Below are positions 16,901 to 28,800 of a stretch of 42,011 bases of DNA, piece by piece. A program made the translations under genes and the position numbers. This DNA is from an uncultured Bacteroidales bacterium (GTDB lineage Bacteria; Bacteroidota; Bacteroidia; Bacteroidales; Paludibacteraceae). Below the pieces are notes generated by a model that saw only the letters and a list, made by a program, of their open reading frames with translations, did no database searches and was not told the DNA's origin. The stretch is taken from NCBI GenBank assembly GCA_944322025.1, contig CALUOH010000016.1, positions 1 through 42,011 on the forward strand, written 5' to 3'. The first letter of the stretch is position 1, and the number at the start of each line of letters is the position of its first letter.

Positions 16901-19900
16901 ACAGATCCGGAAGATGTCTCCACTTTCGAGATGTATCAGGAACTATATGCTACGCAGACTTTGGGATTCGAGGAATTTGTCGTTCCGTTCGACAAATATA
17001 AAGGAAGCGGAAGGCATATAGCACTGCTCGCATCTCCAGAAACGGACACATACTTTGCCATAGACTCAGTAGTCATTGAACGCATAAGATGCAAAAAAGC
17101 CACAGAACTGGAGGCACTGAACGTAACAAACAATTCAGCCGAGGTGACATGGACTGACAGCGGTAACCCGGAGTCATGGGATTTGGTGGTTAGTACCGCA
17201 CCATTGACATCCGAACAGTTAGACCAGGCTCAAGTGAGTAAGGACGGTGTGGTATTCTCGCAGGCTGTGACGGAAAACCCATACACCGTCACTGAAGGAA
17301 TCAAGGCGAATACGAAGTACTGGTTCTATGTGCGCGGGATATGCAGCGCAGAGGACAAGGCATCGTGGCCATTCAAGGCAGGCGAGTTCAGAAGCGGATG
17401 CGGCGCACTCGATTTGGGAGACAACAGTGTGCAGACATTCGACAATGACGGCACGGGAGTGGATGCAGCACCGGGATGTTGGACAGTGGGCAGTCCGAAA
17501 GCGGATGCAGTAGAAAACCCGTCTACAATAATAAAAGGGTATATTCCATACTGCTCAGACGAATACCGGCATAGCGGGAAAGCATCGCTGCGCTTCTATT
17601 CCAACAAGAGCTATGACGGAGCTTACGCAATAAGCCCGCAACTCAATGTGGAGGACATCAGGAATGTGGATGTAACATTCTGGGCATCGACCACAGAGAG
17701 CCGCTCCAATCCGGAAGATTATGCAGCAAAGATAGCTGTAGGCGTAATCTCTTCGCCATACGACCTGTCGACATTTGTGCCGCTCGACACAATTCAGGCC
17801 TACGGCGATGAACAGCTGTTCAGAGTACGCATGGACGAATACAAGACCGATGAGGGTGTGGAAGGAGGCAAGTATGTGATGTTCCTCTCGGAGTTCGGCA
17901 TGAACAACTACTTCTATTTGGACGATATACGCTTTGACGAGACCGGAGCGTGCGCCGTACCAGTGGATGTGGACACAGTGGAACTGCCGACGATGAGTAG
18001 CGTCAAAGTGAAATGGCGCGGAGGCAGCGCACCGTATACGGTGGTCTACTCAGACCGTCAACTCACAGAGGATGAACTCGATGGCGACGAGGGCACTGTG
18101 GCACAGAGCAGTGTACAGGCGACAGAGGCGGAAATCACAGGACTTGATGCACTGACAACATACTACGTCTATGTGAAGTCGGGTTGCGAAGAGAGCGGAT
18201 GGTCAGCACCGCTGCGCATCAGGACAGAGTGCAAGGATGTGTACAGCCTGCCATTCTATGACAACTTCGACCACAATCCATATACCGGTAGCGGCAATCA
18301 ACCTCTGTGCTGGTATACAAGTTATAGTACGACTGCTTACCCACAAGTTAATACCACCTCCTGCAAAGGTTATAGCGTACTGCTGTACAGCACAAATGCA
18401 ACGACCGCATCATACGCAGTCACACCGAAACTGGATGTAGAGGATATAACAGACTGTTATGTATCGTTCTATGCGAAAAGCAACGTATCAACTGCAGGAC
18501 ATATCAGGTATCTGATCGTCGGCATTGTAGAGGATGTAACAGACCGCACCAGCATAGAGGGAACATTCCATCCGATAGATACTATCATGTTGCCGGCAGA
18601 GGAGGGTTTCACAAAGCATGTCATTCCTCTTACATCAGAATTTACAGGTAGCTATGTAGGTTTCACCACTTCATACAAACTAAATATAAACGCTTCAGGC
18701 AGCAATGTCGGAGGAGGCGCATATATCGACGAAGTGGAGATAGACCTGTTCGAGCCGTGTCCGATGCCGGACTTCATATCGGTGAACTCTGTGACCGACA
18801 CCGAATTGAAAGGGACATTCGAGGAGATGGGCAATGCCACAGCATGGCAGGCCGTATGCGTTGAGAGCGGCAAGGAGGTCACGACAGGTACACCAGTACC
18901 GCTGACCGCAAAAGAATTCGCGTTTACTGACCTCTCAGCGCGCACAAGCTACGACATCTATGTACGCGCAGCGTGCGCAGAGGGGACGGACGGCTACACG
19001 AAGTGGCGCGGCCCGCTGACCGTAAGCACAACCAATGTACCTGCCACATTGCCGTTCATGACCGGATTCGAGGACAGTGACTCACAGAACAGCGAATGGG
19101 ACTTCGCAAGCGATGCGATCAACTACTGGCACATTGGCAACGCCGCAGGACACGAAAGCCCGGGCGGCCTGTACATAACCGACGACGGAGGCACAACGGC
19201 GCACTACCACATCACAACAGAGGCCACTTCGTGGGCATGGCGCACGATTCAGCTCGATGCGGGCGAATATACCGTGGAGTATGACTGGACATGCTTCGGC
19301 CAAGCCACATCAGATTTCATGAGAATAGGACTGCTGCCGACAAATGTACGCTTCGAGGGAGGCTACAAGAATATCACATACGGCGACGGCAGTACTTTTA
19401 CCATGAGCGGACTAGCAGCCGGAACACCGGAAGAGTGGATTCCTCTCGAAGGCATGACAGCCACGCACACACAGCTCTATAAGCTGAGCGGCAGCGACAC
19501 GACATCGGCAGAAAACGAGTGGGCGCACCACACCGTGAAATTCACCCTCGAAGAGGGAGGAATATATAACCTCGTGGTACTGTGGACAAACAACAACAGC
19601 ACCGGGCAGCACCCGACACCGTCGGCTGTTATAGACAATCTCTCTGTCACGTGCTCATCGTGCATGCAGCCGATAGACCTCAGAGTCACGGAGACAAGCG
19701 CGGAGGCAACTACCGTGGCATGGAATGTGCGCAACAGCGAGGCTACGCAGTGGGAAGTGTTCCTCACGAACAACGCCGACCTCTACTCGCCGGACGAAGC
19801 GGCCGAAGGCGACGAGATAAGACGCGACACTGTGGAGGCACAGAGCTGCACGTTCGAAGGTCTGGAAGAGTGGAGCAGAAGCTATGTCTTCGTACGCTCG

Positions 19901-22750
19901 CTCTGTTCCGGCGAACGCCGCAGCCTGTGGAGTGAGAAGATAGAGTTCCGCACGGACTGTAGCGTCAAACCGCTCGACACAGAGTTTAACTTCGATGATG
20001 AAGCGGAACTCATGGAAGAGTCAGAGTACGGCGGCAGCTACGACCTGCACCCAATGTGCTTCACTTTAGGCCACTCGCAGGGGCTGGAAGTCACAACAAC
20101 GAACGGCCAGTACTATCCGTATCTGAGGAATAGTACCACAAGCATGTATGCCCGTTCAGTACAGAACTCGCTCTATTTCTACAACACCACAGCAGCGAAC
20201 GCGGGCGGCTACATTGCACTCCCGGCATTCGATACGGAGAGTCTCGCGGGAATGCAGATAACGTTCTGGATGCGCCCGATACACCACAACACGGTCAATA
20301 AGAAGATGCAGAGTACGGGCAATCTCGGCACTACATACGCCCGCAGCCTTACGGTGGGCAGCATGACAGACCCGTATGACTTCTCTACATTCAAACCGAT
20401 AGAAGTGGTGACATATCCTTACACTAACACGGATATCTCGAGCCAAACACTCGTCACCGATGATCCGAATGAGACCGAATGGTGGAGGCAGTACACCGTT
20501 GTCCTGCCGGAAGACTGCGGCAAGTACATAGTGCTGTGGAACGGCACTGACTACGGTAAAACGAAGAACGTCATGTATGTTGACGACATCAAAGTAGGGC
20601 CAGTGCCTGACTGTGCCGCTCCTACCAATATCAATGTGACCGACGTTCGCGGCGGCTCAGCCAACGTGGTGTTCACCCCGATTAACCCGGAGGCGGAAAC
20701 ACGCTGGGTAGTCCACCTGTCGACCGCAACGGACATGTCAGACACCGTGGTATGTGACACACTTGACACGGCAGAACCTTACACGCTTGAAGACCTATCG
20801 CAGAACACAGACTACTTCGTCAAGATGAAGCAGCTCTGTGCCGACGGAGAAGAGTCCGAATGGTCTTCTGTCGTACAGTTCAGGACTCCGTTCGCTGCCC
20901 CGTTCCTCGAGACATTCGAAAGGGCAGTCAGAGTGCCCGACGGATGGCAGCGAAGCAACTCATGTACAGCGGAAGACCTGTTCAACGGGACAGATGACCT
21001 GAACAACCTAGATCCATCTTACACAGGCTGGATACGCATGGGAGCAACTGCATTTGCCTCGGCGCACCAATATGTAAACTTCTCGACATCATCGTCTAAT
21101 GTCAGATGGATAATCACTCCGACAATAGATATGGGTGATAAAGAGGGCATGAAACTGACATTCGACCTTGCCGTTACGGCAGAAAATTCGAATATTGCTG
21201 CGACAGATGTCTTCATGAACACTCAGGGCATGATGTTCTTAGTTGCAATATCGACCGATGGCGGCCTGACATGGAAGCGCGAAGACGCTACCATCTGGAA
21301 CAACACTGGCGACGGTGACTATAAGTTTAGCGACCTGAGCAACAACCCGACCAAGATGGAGATAGACCTGAGCGCATACAAGGGACAGTCCATAAAGATA
21401 GCCTTCCACGGCGCATCGGGCAAAACGACAGAAGACGAGGGTACGCACAAGGGCGACATTCACATAGACAATGTGCGCGTGAACAGTCTTGTAAACATCC
21501 CGCTTGTCGATGATGTATGCGAGACCAACAGCTATAACAAGTACGGCTTCAGCCGCCACTATGATGAGCTGTCGCTCGGCATGCATGAGATGACACGGTT
21601 CGCACTGGCGGCCGACGAGTCGAAACCGGACACTATCTATGACCTGACACTGAGCGTCAACAGCCTGAACAGGACGTACCTGACGGACTCTGTATGCCAA
21701 GGGGACGTATATGATGAATACGGGTTCTCGACCGACATGGGCGGCATTCAGAAGCAGAAGTTCTCGTTCGGCGACGGGCGGTGCGACTCCGTGGTCTACC
21801 TTGACCTGAAGGTGATACCTGTACCAACGTCCGTCACTACGGCTACCATCTGTCAGGGGCAGACGTACTCGTGGAACGGCAAGGAGCTCGACCGCTCCGG
21901 TGAATACACCGACACGCTACAGGCCACATCATGCGATTGCGACTCGATAGCGACGCTCCTGCTGACAGTGACAGATGCTGAGGTGACCGCAATTGAGGAG
22001 ACCGTGTGTCACGACGGTTCGTTCGACTTCGGCGGCAGGACACTCACCGAAAGCGGGATGTACCGCGACACCGTGACCGACGAAAGCGGATGCATGGCCA
22101 TCACGGAGCTGACGCTCACAGTCCTCCCGGACTACCGCCGCAACTACACGGCTTATTTCTGCGCCGGGACATCGTACTCGGACGAGAACTTCCAAGGGGT
22201 GACCGAGGAGGGGACGTACACCAACCCGCTGACTTCGACTGTGGGCGGATGCGACTCGACGGTGACAATCACGCTGATTGCCCTCGGAGGGGACACGGTG
22301 CGCGTCACGGACAGCATCACCACAGAGGAGCTGCCGTACACTGTGGACGGAACTGACATCACGTATGAGGCCGGGACTGAGCCGGGTACGTACGTTGACA
22401 CTGTGGAGATAACAGTCTCGACAGAGGCGGGAGAGTGCTCCGACGTGCTGATACACACGCTCGTCATAGACGACGTGACGGCGTTCAACTCTGCGGAGGT
22501 GAAAGAGTTGACACTCACGCCTAACCCTGTGCGCGTGCACGAGAGCGTGATGGTGCACCTCGACCTCACTCAAGCCGAGCGCAAAGGGCTCACGGTGCAG
22601 GTGTTCTCCAGCACAGGCTCACTCATGAGGCAGTTCACACCTGACGGTGAGCCGATTACAATCGACGGACTCGACGCGGCGGGTGTGTACATGGTACGCA
22701 TCGTGGACGGACTCGGGAAAGTCTATACAGGTAAGGTCATTGTGAGATGA
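13991..22750 (+). CDS. Giant secreted adhesin-like protein (9 jelly-roll and 8 FN3 modules, T9SS type A tail)
   Basis: The 2,919-residue protein starts at MKTFFTRLLLLASVMLAAAGLQAQG, a clear Sec signal; an upstream in-frame ATG at 13916 lies inside the preceding gene and is rejected. Nine jelly-roll modules alternate with eight FN3 modules. The jelly-rolls open near residues 27, 287, 563, 857, 1138, 1418, 1684, 1993 and 2302, with recurring GVMSDP...TFVPLDT and YxGxGKYI motifs. The FN3 modules open near 183, 462, 757, 1034, 1320, 1589, 1890 and 2207, each with Cys-x-x-P/A. Cys repeats follow at ~2506-2830, then a sorting domain (~2838-2919: TPNPVRVHESV, VQVFSSTGSLMRQF, GVYMVRIVDGLGKVYTGKVIVR). 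Such tails direct secretion through the T9SS and are then cleaved by PorU (family knowledge). The modules recall gingipain and HagA adhesin regions. The ligand is unknown. Confidence 0.88.
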   Translation: MKTFFTRLLLLASVMLAAAGLQAQGDEFKILFDVGFEDGRIPDDWEIVNERGDEDWKIVSGDSYGGSGRHVELRNGTSVQKNYRTLLVAPAVDVSTAYQPIVVFAHRQRQWTGDVDTLRVLYRTSADKEWTELGHFGNAVDEWRMDTLFLNDPGTTYQVAFEGSDNMGGGIELDNICVRSYPRCEQPSNFQVNNLSNDTCVISWYAGFEDINIKLKVSPIELTPEELDLSDGHEGLVVDTLLPAGSTELTLRGLTPGTDYWVYIRTICANEQSDWSEGFTFSTTNLVSVPWLEDFNLPYTGLASQELSGWSFGTSTDGSSPLINTDIVTGDLHYYSRDYTTALCFTKQSVKDVIPGGYYSYAATPQINVERIQDVWVTFEARYYYTMGTIHKIILGVMSDPKNYGSFVPVDTFECTEYGEYYTFSALLDSYNGDGKYIALASDFAEDNRIFIDNFKVEYAGKCKAPIDVEIKVPSATELIVTWDNNGADKADIALTKKFVSLSSDPKEEGDTVKIIKGVPSGEPYTITGLTPWEEYYVYVRNDNGAKSPWSIGEYRRMPEKITEESLLLDFEIDEKDSSTWYNNNGYTDAGVNKMYPGVLTLHEGKGNTALPSLNNTYWSNKLLKSRSLWQIDLTLCKDDIYSAVIFPEIENIREYRVQFWVGGYSQSHYRDRYMAGIMSDASDISTFHPLDTFGFEYGHHLHTIEFDNYPEDLDGHFFALMTTTEMNPHIIEESTGSSSYYLYLYVDDVTFEKIPECREPYDVEVMTTTDGAEFSWEKYADSYNIRISADTLTAERLANPETKYVYTKDGITTLPFTVEGAFEQGHTYTYAIQPVCEGKAGNWTDYAFLTAQCSDRTGLPYIQNFDGLDYAGSATQNRWLLPCTWTQVEDYTTSGSGYSSTSYFPNIYTSTKYNGDASVYIQAGNKKYGYPDTIYLAFPSMDVDTVTDLQITFVMKSGNVKSPIQVGAMTDPEDVSTFEMYQELYATQTLGFEEFVVPFDKYKGSGRHIALLASPETDTYFAIDSVVIERIRCKKATELEALNVTNNSAEVTWTDSGNPESWDLVVSTAPLTSEQLDQAQVSKDGVVFSQAVTENPYTVTEGIKANTKYWFYVRGICSAEDKASWPFKAGEFRSGCGALDLGDNSVQTFDNDGTGVDAAPGCWTVGSPKADAVENPSTIIKGYIPYCSDEYRHSGKASLRFYSNKSYDGAYAISPQLNVEDIRNVDVTFWASTTESRSNPEDYAAKIAVGVISSPYDLSTFVPLDTIQAYGDEQLFRVRMDEYKTDEGVEGGKYVMFLSEFGMNNYFYLDDIRFDETGACAVPVDVDTVELPTMSSVKVKWRGGSAPYTVVYSDRQLTEDELDGDEGTVAQSSVQATEAEITGLDALTTYYVYVKSGCEESGWSAPLRIRTECKDVYSLPFYDNFDHNPYTGSGNQPLCWYTSYSTTAYPQVNTTSCKGYSVLLYSTNATTASYAVTPKLDVEDITDCYVSFYAKSNVSTAGHIRYLIVGIVEDVTDRTSIEGTFHPIDTIMLPAEEGFTKHVIPLTSEFTGSYVGFTTSYKLNINASGSNVGGGAYIDEVEIDLFEPCPMPDFISVNSVTDTELKGTFEEMGNATAWQAVCVESGKEVTTGTPVPLTAKEFAFTDLSARTSYDIYVRAACAEGTDGYTKWRGPLTVSTTNVPATLPFMTGFEDSDSQNSEWDFASDAINYWHIGNAAGHESPGGLYITDDGGTTAHYHITTEATSWAWRTIQLDAGEYTVEYDWTCFGQATSDFMRIGLLPTNVRFEGGYKNITYGDGSTFTMSGLAAGTPEEWIPLEGMTATHTQLYKLSGSDTTSAENEWAHHTVKFTLEEGGIYNLVVLWTNNNSTGQHPTPSAVIDNLSVTCSSCMQPIDLRVTETSAEATTVAWNVRNSEATQWEVFLTNNADLYSPDEAAEGDEIRRDTVEAQSCTFEGLEEWSRSYVFVRSLCSGERRSLWSEKIEFRTDCSVKPLDTEFNFDDEAELMEESEYGGSYDLHPMCFTLGHSQGLEVTTTNGQYYPYLRNSTTSMYARSVQNSLYFYNTTAANAGGYIALPAFDTESLAGMQITFWMRPIHHNTVNKKMQSTGNLGTTYARSLTVGSMTDPYDFSTFKPIEVVTYPYTNTDISSQTLVTDDPNETEWWRQYTVVLPEDCGKYIVLWNGTDYGKTKNVMYVDDIKVGPVPDCAAPTNINVTDVRGGSANVVFTPINPEAETRWVVHLSTATDMSDTVVCDTLDTAEPYTLEDLSQNTDYFVKMKQLCADGEESEWSSVVQFRTPFAAPFLETFERAVRVPDGWQRSNSCTAEDLFNGTDDLNNLDPSYTGWIRMGATAFASAHQYVNFSTSSSNVRWIITPTIDMGDKEGMKLTFDLAVTAENSNIAATDVFMNTQGMMFLVAISTDGGLTWKREDATIWNNTGDGDYKFSDLSNNPTKMEIDLSAYKGQSIKIAFHGASGKTTEDEGTHKGDIHIDNVRVNSLVNIPLVDDVCETNSYNKYGFSRHYDELSLGMHEMTRFALAADESKPDTIYDLTLSVNSLNRTYLTDSVCQGDVYDEYGFSTDMGGIQKQKFSFGDGRCDSVVYLDLKVIPVPTSVTTATICQGQTYSWNGKELDRSGEYTDTLQATSCDCDSIATLLLTVTDAEVTAIEETVCHDGSFDFGGRTLTESGMYRDTVTDESGCMAITELTLTVLPDYRRNYTAYFCAGTSYSDENFQGVTEEGTYTNPLTSTVGGCDSTVTITLIALGGDTVRVTDSITTEELPYTVDGTDITYEAGTEPGTYVDTVEITVSTEAGECSDVLIHTLVIDDVTAFNSAEVKELTLTPNPVRVHESVMVHLDLTQAERKGLTVQVFSSTGSLMRQFTPDGEPITIDGLDAAGVYMVRIVDGLGKVYTGKVIVR

Positions 22751-22787
22751 TGAATATGTGTAATAATCAATAACCGGTCAGTGCGAT

Positions 22788-22826
22788 GGCCGTTCCCAAT
22801 GGCGGGAATGGCCTCCACTGGCCATT
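22788..22826 (+). terminator. Hairpin between the two giant genes (weak or partial terminator)
   Basis: GGCCGTTCCC (22788-22797) pairs with GGGAATGGCC (22804-22813) with one G-T wobble around a 6-base loop. A second TGGCCATTTT follows (22819-22828) that could pair instead with ATGGCC at 22786. The T run is short and 10 bases away, so termination is probably partial, or the hairpin marks an mRNA processing point between the giants. Confidence 0.4.
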
Positions 22827-22853
22827 TTACTAAAACCTTAATCTTTAATTATC

Positions 22854-25800
22854 ATGAAACCGTACATCACGAAATTTTTGACAGCTGTACTATTCACGGC
22901 ATTGACAATCGCTCTTCATGCACAAGAAGATTTCAAAATTCTTATCAATGAAGGGTTCGAAAATGGCAACATTCCAGAAAACTGGATTGTTGAAAATGAA
23001 AAAGGCGAATCGGATTGGCTCATCGAAAGCACCGATTCATATGCTGGAACATATCATATCAGTCTGCAAAATAAAACTGGTACTCAACAGAATTACAAAA
23101 CACTCCTTATTTTGCCGGAAATTGATATCTCAGAAATTTTTCAACCTATATTAGTATTCGCACACAAACAAGAGCAATGGACCGGTGATATAGATACGCT
23201 TCGTATACTATACCGCACATCGAATGCACAACCATGGACAACAATGGCTGTCTTTGCAAATGCTACAGAAGGGTGGCGCATGGACACAGTCCCCCTCAAC
23301 AGCCCTTCGAATTCATACCAAATAGCTTTCAAAGGCGAAGATAACTTAGGAAAAGGAGTGAAAATAGATAATGTAATCGTGCGCTCAACTCCGCGCTGCG
23401 AACAACCGTCGAATATCAATGTCAACAATCTTACCCAAACATCCTGCACATTGAACTGGTATGCCGGATTTGAGGCGGTCAACATTGCTGTCAAGATAAG
23501 CACCAAGCCACTGACAATAGAAGAACTTGAGAACGAAGAAAATAGTAAAGATTTGTTTTTGGATACTCTCCTGTCTGGAACTGATATACAATTACCTCTC
23601 AACAACCTTTCTCCTGCGGTAAATTACTACGTTTTTATCAAAAGTATTTGTATACAGGAAGAAAGCGACTGGTCTGACGCTTTCATGTTCTCCACTTCTA
23701 ATGTGAAGACCCTACCGTATTACGAGGATTTCAATCTACCATATCAGTCTGGTTATAATGCCCAAATAGACGGATGGTATTATGGAACATCAACTGACGG
23801 CTTATCTCCATTTATCAACACAAGTACCAGCGCAGATCAACTCTGCCGTTATTCAGAAGACTGCTCTACAAGTCTATGTTTCTGCAATAACGGTTATGTT
23901 ACATCGGCAATTCCCGCTGGGGAATGGTCATACGCCGCAACTCCACAGATACAAGTGGAAAAAATCCAGGATGTACAGGTATCTTTCGATGCAAAATATA
24001 AAGTAAACGACGGGAGTGTAAAATCGGAACGGGTTATATTGGGAGTGATGTCTGATCCGAACAACCTTACCTCTTTTGTCCCCGTCGACACATTCTCCTG
24101 CGAGAATATGAGTCAGCCCTACAGTTTCTCCACTATGCTGAATAAATATAAGGGTAGCGGAAAGTATATAACATTCTTGTCTAATTTCGCGGAGAAAAAC
24201 ATATTTTTCATAGATAATCTACGCGTAGACTATGCAGGAGGATGTAAAGCCCCCGATAATGTACACATAAAAGTCTCCGGAGCAACCATATTGGACATTG
24301 AATGGAACAATAACGGCGAACCAAAATCGGATATAGCTATATCCCAAAAGAAAATATCACTCAGTGATGACATAGCCAATGATGAGAATATCGTAAAGTT
24401 GATAGAAGGCATACCGGCAAACGGCAGATATGAGATTACTGGATTGGAGGCATGGGAAGAGTATTATGTGTATATACGCAATACAAACGATACGGCCAAG
24501 AGTCCTTGGTGCGCTCCTACATATGTACATATGCCAGAAAAAGTAACCGGTGATGAGTTGTCTATAGATTTTGAAGTAGATCCCAATGATTCATCCACAT
24601 TCTATTGCCCGGCCAAGTATATGGAATCATCAAAGAAACTCTCTTTGGGTGTTTTGACCTTAGGCGATTTCAGGACGAATGCCAATGCTGTGGCTGAAGT
24701 CACAAACACCAACTACATCAGCAGCAGTTCCACCATACTGAAACCGCTTTCTCAATATGAGCTGAAACTGACCGCAAGCACCGATCAATGGTCTGCCGCC
24801 ATTTTCCCTGAAATAGAAAACATACGGGAATGGAGAGCGCAATTCTGGTCATGCCAACATTACGCTACAGACAATCATTGCTATATGGTCGGCATCATGT
24901 CTGATGCCTCAGACATAAACACATTCTATCCTCTCGACACTATTACCCCGGAATATAAACATAAACTTTATACGATAGAATTCGACAAGTATCCGGCAGA
25001 CAGTAACGGACGCTTTTTCTGTATTTTATTGCGACAAGCAATGAATACGGCTACCGGCACATCTGCATATATAGACAATCTGCTATTAGAAAAGATACCC
25101 GAATGCAGAGAACCGTATAATGTGGATGTGCAAACCACTGCCACGACAGCAACTCTTAATTGGGAAAAACTAGCCGACAGTTACAATATCCGTATCCATA
25201 CAGACACTCTTTCAGAAGCACAACTTAATGATGGTGATTTCAAGTTCATTTTCAAAGCTGACGCTGTCACGGATCTACCAATCGAAATAAAGGATCTGAC
25301 GGCCGGACAAGAAGAATACCACTACTACATACAGCCTGTATGTGGCGGTATAAAAGGTGAGTGGACAACCGGTGAATCATTTAAGACCCAGTGCTATAGT
25401 CAAGAAAAGCTGCCATACTATGTAAGTTTCGACGGAATAGACCATAATGACGGGAAAGATGTGGTATTCCCCATACCATGCATTTATTCGTCGGAAAGAT
25501 CATACAGTAGCAAATATTGGCCTTATCTGGACAACAGTACTGCATACAACGGCAGCACATCGCTCTATATGGGGTCAGCTACCAATGGATTCGAATCATA
25601 TATTGCATTCCCAGATATAGAGACAGAATCGATCCAAGATGTTGAAATAACATTTGTGATGTGTCCGGAGAAAGAGACATATTATCTGATAGTCGGAATA
25701 ATGGAAGACCCGACAGACATCGCCACTTTCACAGCTATCGACACTGTAATATCCAATGACATTGATAATTTCAATGAGTATATCGTGCCCTTAAACAATT

Positions 25801-28800
25801 ATACGGGAAGCGGACGACATATCGCATTGTATTGTCCAAACGAACAATACCAACGAATTAGTGTAGACTCGGTAGTCATCAGTTTAATCGGATGTTCCAA
25901 AGCATCAGCATTGACAACATCCGTCATAAGCGATACAGGAGCAGGCCTGACATGGCAGGACGGAAATCCAGGTTCTTGGGATCTGATAGTTTCGACTAAA
26001 GAGCTGTCCTCTACTCAACTTGATACAATAAAAACCGGGATGTCCGACGTAATATTTGCCGACAATATTTCAACCAAGCCATACCATATTGACGGCTTGA
26101 CTTCAAACACAACGTACTATTTTTATGTAAGGGGAATTTGCGGCAACGATACAGCACCATGGCCATTCAAAGCAGGAGAGTTTACTACCGTATGCGATGC
26201 GTTAGAATTGGGAGAGCAAAGCATACAAAACTTTGACGGTTACGGTACGGGCAACAAAACGTCACCAAATTGTTGGATGGTTGGCAATTCGACCCTACCT
26301 GCTTCACCGGCAAGCTATCAACTGCAATACATTCCGCAGTGTTCCAATACGTATGCACATAGCGGGAATGCTTCACTGCAATTCTACAGCACGACATCGT
26401 ACAATGGAGCATACGCGATATCACCATTGCTTGCAATAGATGATATCCGAAAAACTGATGTTTCATTTTGGGCAACATGTACAGAAGAAGAATATACTCC
26501 TGACAATCCGGCACAGCTTATCATAGGTGTCGTATCTGCGCCAAATTCCTTATCTTCATTTGTACCGTTAGATACCATTTACGCACACGATGAAGAACAA
26601 CTGTTCAGAATAAGACTGGACAACTATAAAACAGATGATCCTGAGAACGGCGGCAGGTATGTCATGTTCCTTTCGGAAACAAATGCCTCCAACTATGTCT
26701 ACATAGACGATGTGCGCTTTGACACTACGCCACAATGTCCGATGCCGGTATCATTGAGACTTACCAACGGGTCTATGAATTCTGCGGAAATCTCATGGCG
26801 CGGAGGTGTTCCCCCATATAAAGTCGTATACGCCAAGACACAATTATCGTATGAAGAACTTGAAAGCGGCATGGGAACGGATGCAGGAACGACTACGGAT
26901 ACCATTACGGAAATATCAGGATTGGAGACATTAACAGAGTATTATGTTTATGTGAAATCAAACTGCGAAGAGAATCAATGGTCAGCACCATTACGATTCG
27001 AGACTGAATGTGCCGATATCCGTGATCTGCCTTTCAAAGATAATTTTGATGCTAATCCGTTTATCGGGTACAATCCGCTATGTTGGCATACATATTACTC
27101 CAAAGCTTATGATGAAACGGCTTATCCAATTGTAGAAGATGATGCCTTAGAAGGTAAATCACTTTATCTCTATGTGAATCACGACACTATTACTTCATAT
27201 GCTGTCACACCTCAGCTGAATGTATTCGATATCCGAAATTGCTATGTATCATTTTATGCAAAAGGAAATAACACATCAGTCTTATGGAAGAACATAGTAG
27301 TAGGTATCGTCAGTGATGTATCAAGCTATGAGGGCATTAAAAATACATTCTACCCTATTGATACGGTAATGCTTTATGGCAATACATATTTCGAAAAACA
27401 TGTAGTGTCATTAGCGAATGTTGATTATACAGGGCAAGGAAAACATGTAGCATTCACCACATGGTACAGTTGTAACAAAAACGAAGACGGAAACCCATCT
27501 GCCGGTGGAGTCTATTTGGATGAAGTTGAAATCGGGTCTTTTTATCCATGCCCATTCCCTACTCTTATATCTGCGACCGAAATATCGGACACAAAGATTG
27601 CTGGCAAGTTTAATGAATTAGGTGATGCCACATCATGGCAGGCTATATGCGTAGAAACTGGTACGGATATCACAAACGGAAGCCCAATACTGTTAAACAG
27701 CAAAGAGTTTGAGTTTACCGAACTTAAGGCAAGAACTTCGTATGACATATACATACGCTCGTCATGCGCTGAAAGCGAAACGGGTTATTCTGAATGGAGC
27801 GAAGCTTTGTCTGTCCGTACAACAAATGTGCCATTCAAAGATTTCCCATTCGTAACCGGGTTTGAACCAGAAGATGAGAATAATGCCGCATGGGATTCTT
27901 ACGGTGAAACTCCTAACAGCTGGCATATAGGGTGCGATACAGCAAAAAGCGATACCGGCAGTCTGTACATCTCCTGTGATGGAGGAAAGAGCGCAAGATA
28001 TGATATCGAACAAACATCATGCGCATGGATATACCGGACTTTCGACTTAACGGCTGGAGAATATGCAATAACTTTCGATTGGCAATGCGTAGGAGAAAAA
28101 GAGTATGACTTTATCCGAGCCGGGTTCTTGGAAACGTCAATACAACTCCAAAACGGAAATCCTATGATTATGATGGATGCCTCACGTGCCTGCATAATGG
28201 GCAGCGACAACTCTGGCACACCAGTGCAATGGATCTCACTTGAAGGCATAGATGATGATTTTGATCCAATCTATGAATTAAGTCAAGAAAGCAATTGGGT
28301 ACATGACAGCGTGAGATTGATGATCACCGAAGAGATGGCAGGGCTATATAATCTCGTATTCATGTGGCAAAACGACAATTCCACAGGATCACGTCCGGAA
28401 CCATCAGCAGTAATCGATAATTTGAAAATAACACGTACCTGTACCAGACCCGTCAACTTGAATATCGTGGAATCAAACGCAGACTCCACAGTTATCTCAT
28501 GGGAAACTCTTGATAACGGGATATCCAATTACGAGGTATTTGTAACCGGCAATCCGGACTTGTATTCTCCTGATTATGCAGAAGAAGATGATGAGATATC
28601 GAGATTAACAACAACAGAAACCAAATGTACCCTGAAAGGACTTAAGGAATGGAGCGTAAGCTATATATTCATACGTTCACTCTGTTCTGACACGGAGTAC
28701 AGCGGATGGAGCGACAAGATTTCATTCCGTTCAGACTGTGCGACAAAGTCATCAGGCGACACATTAGGTTTTGAAGAAGCTCTCTCTTATGCTCCGGAAA

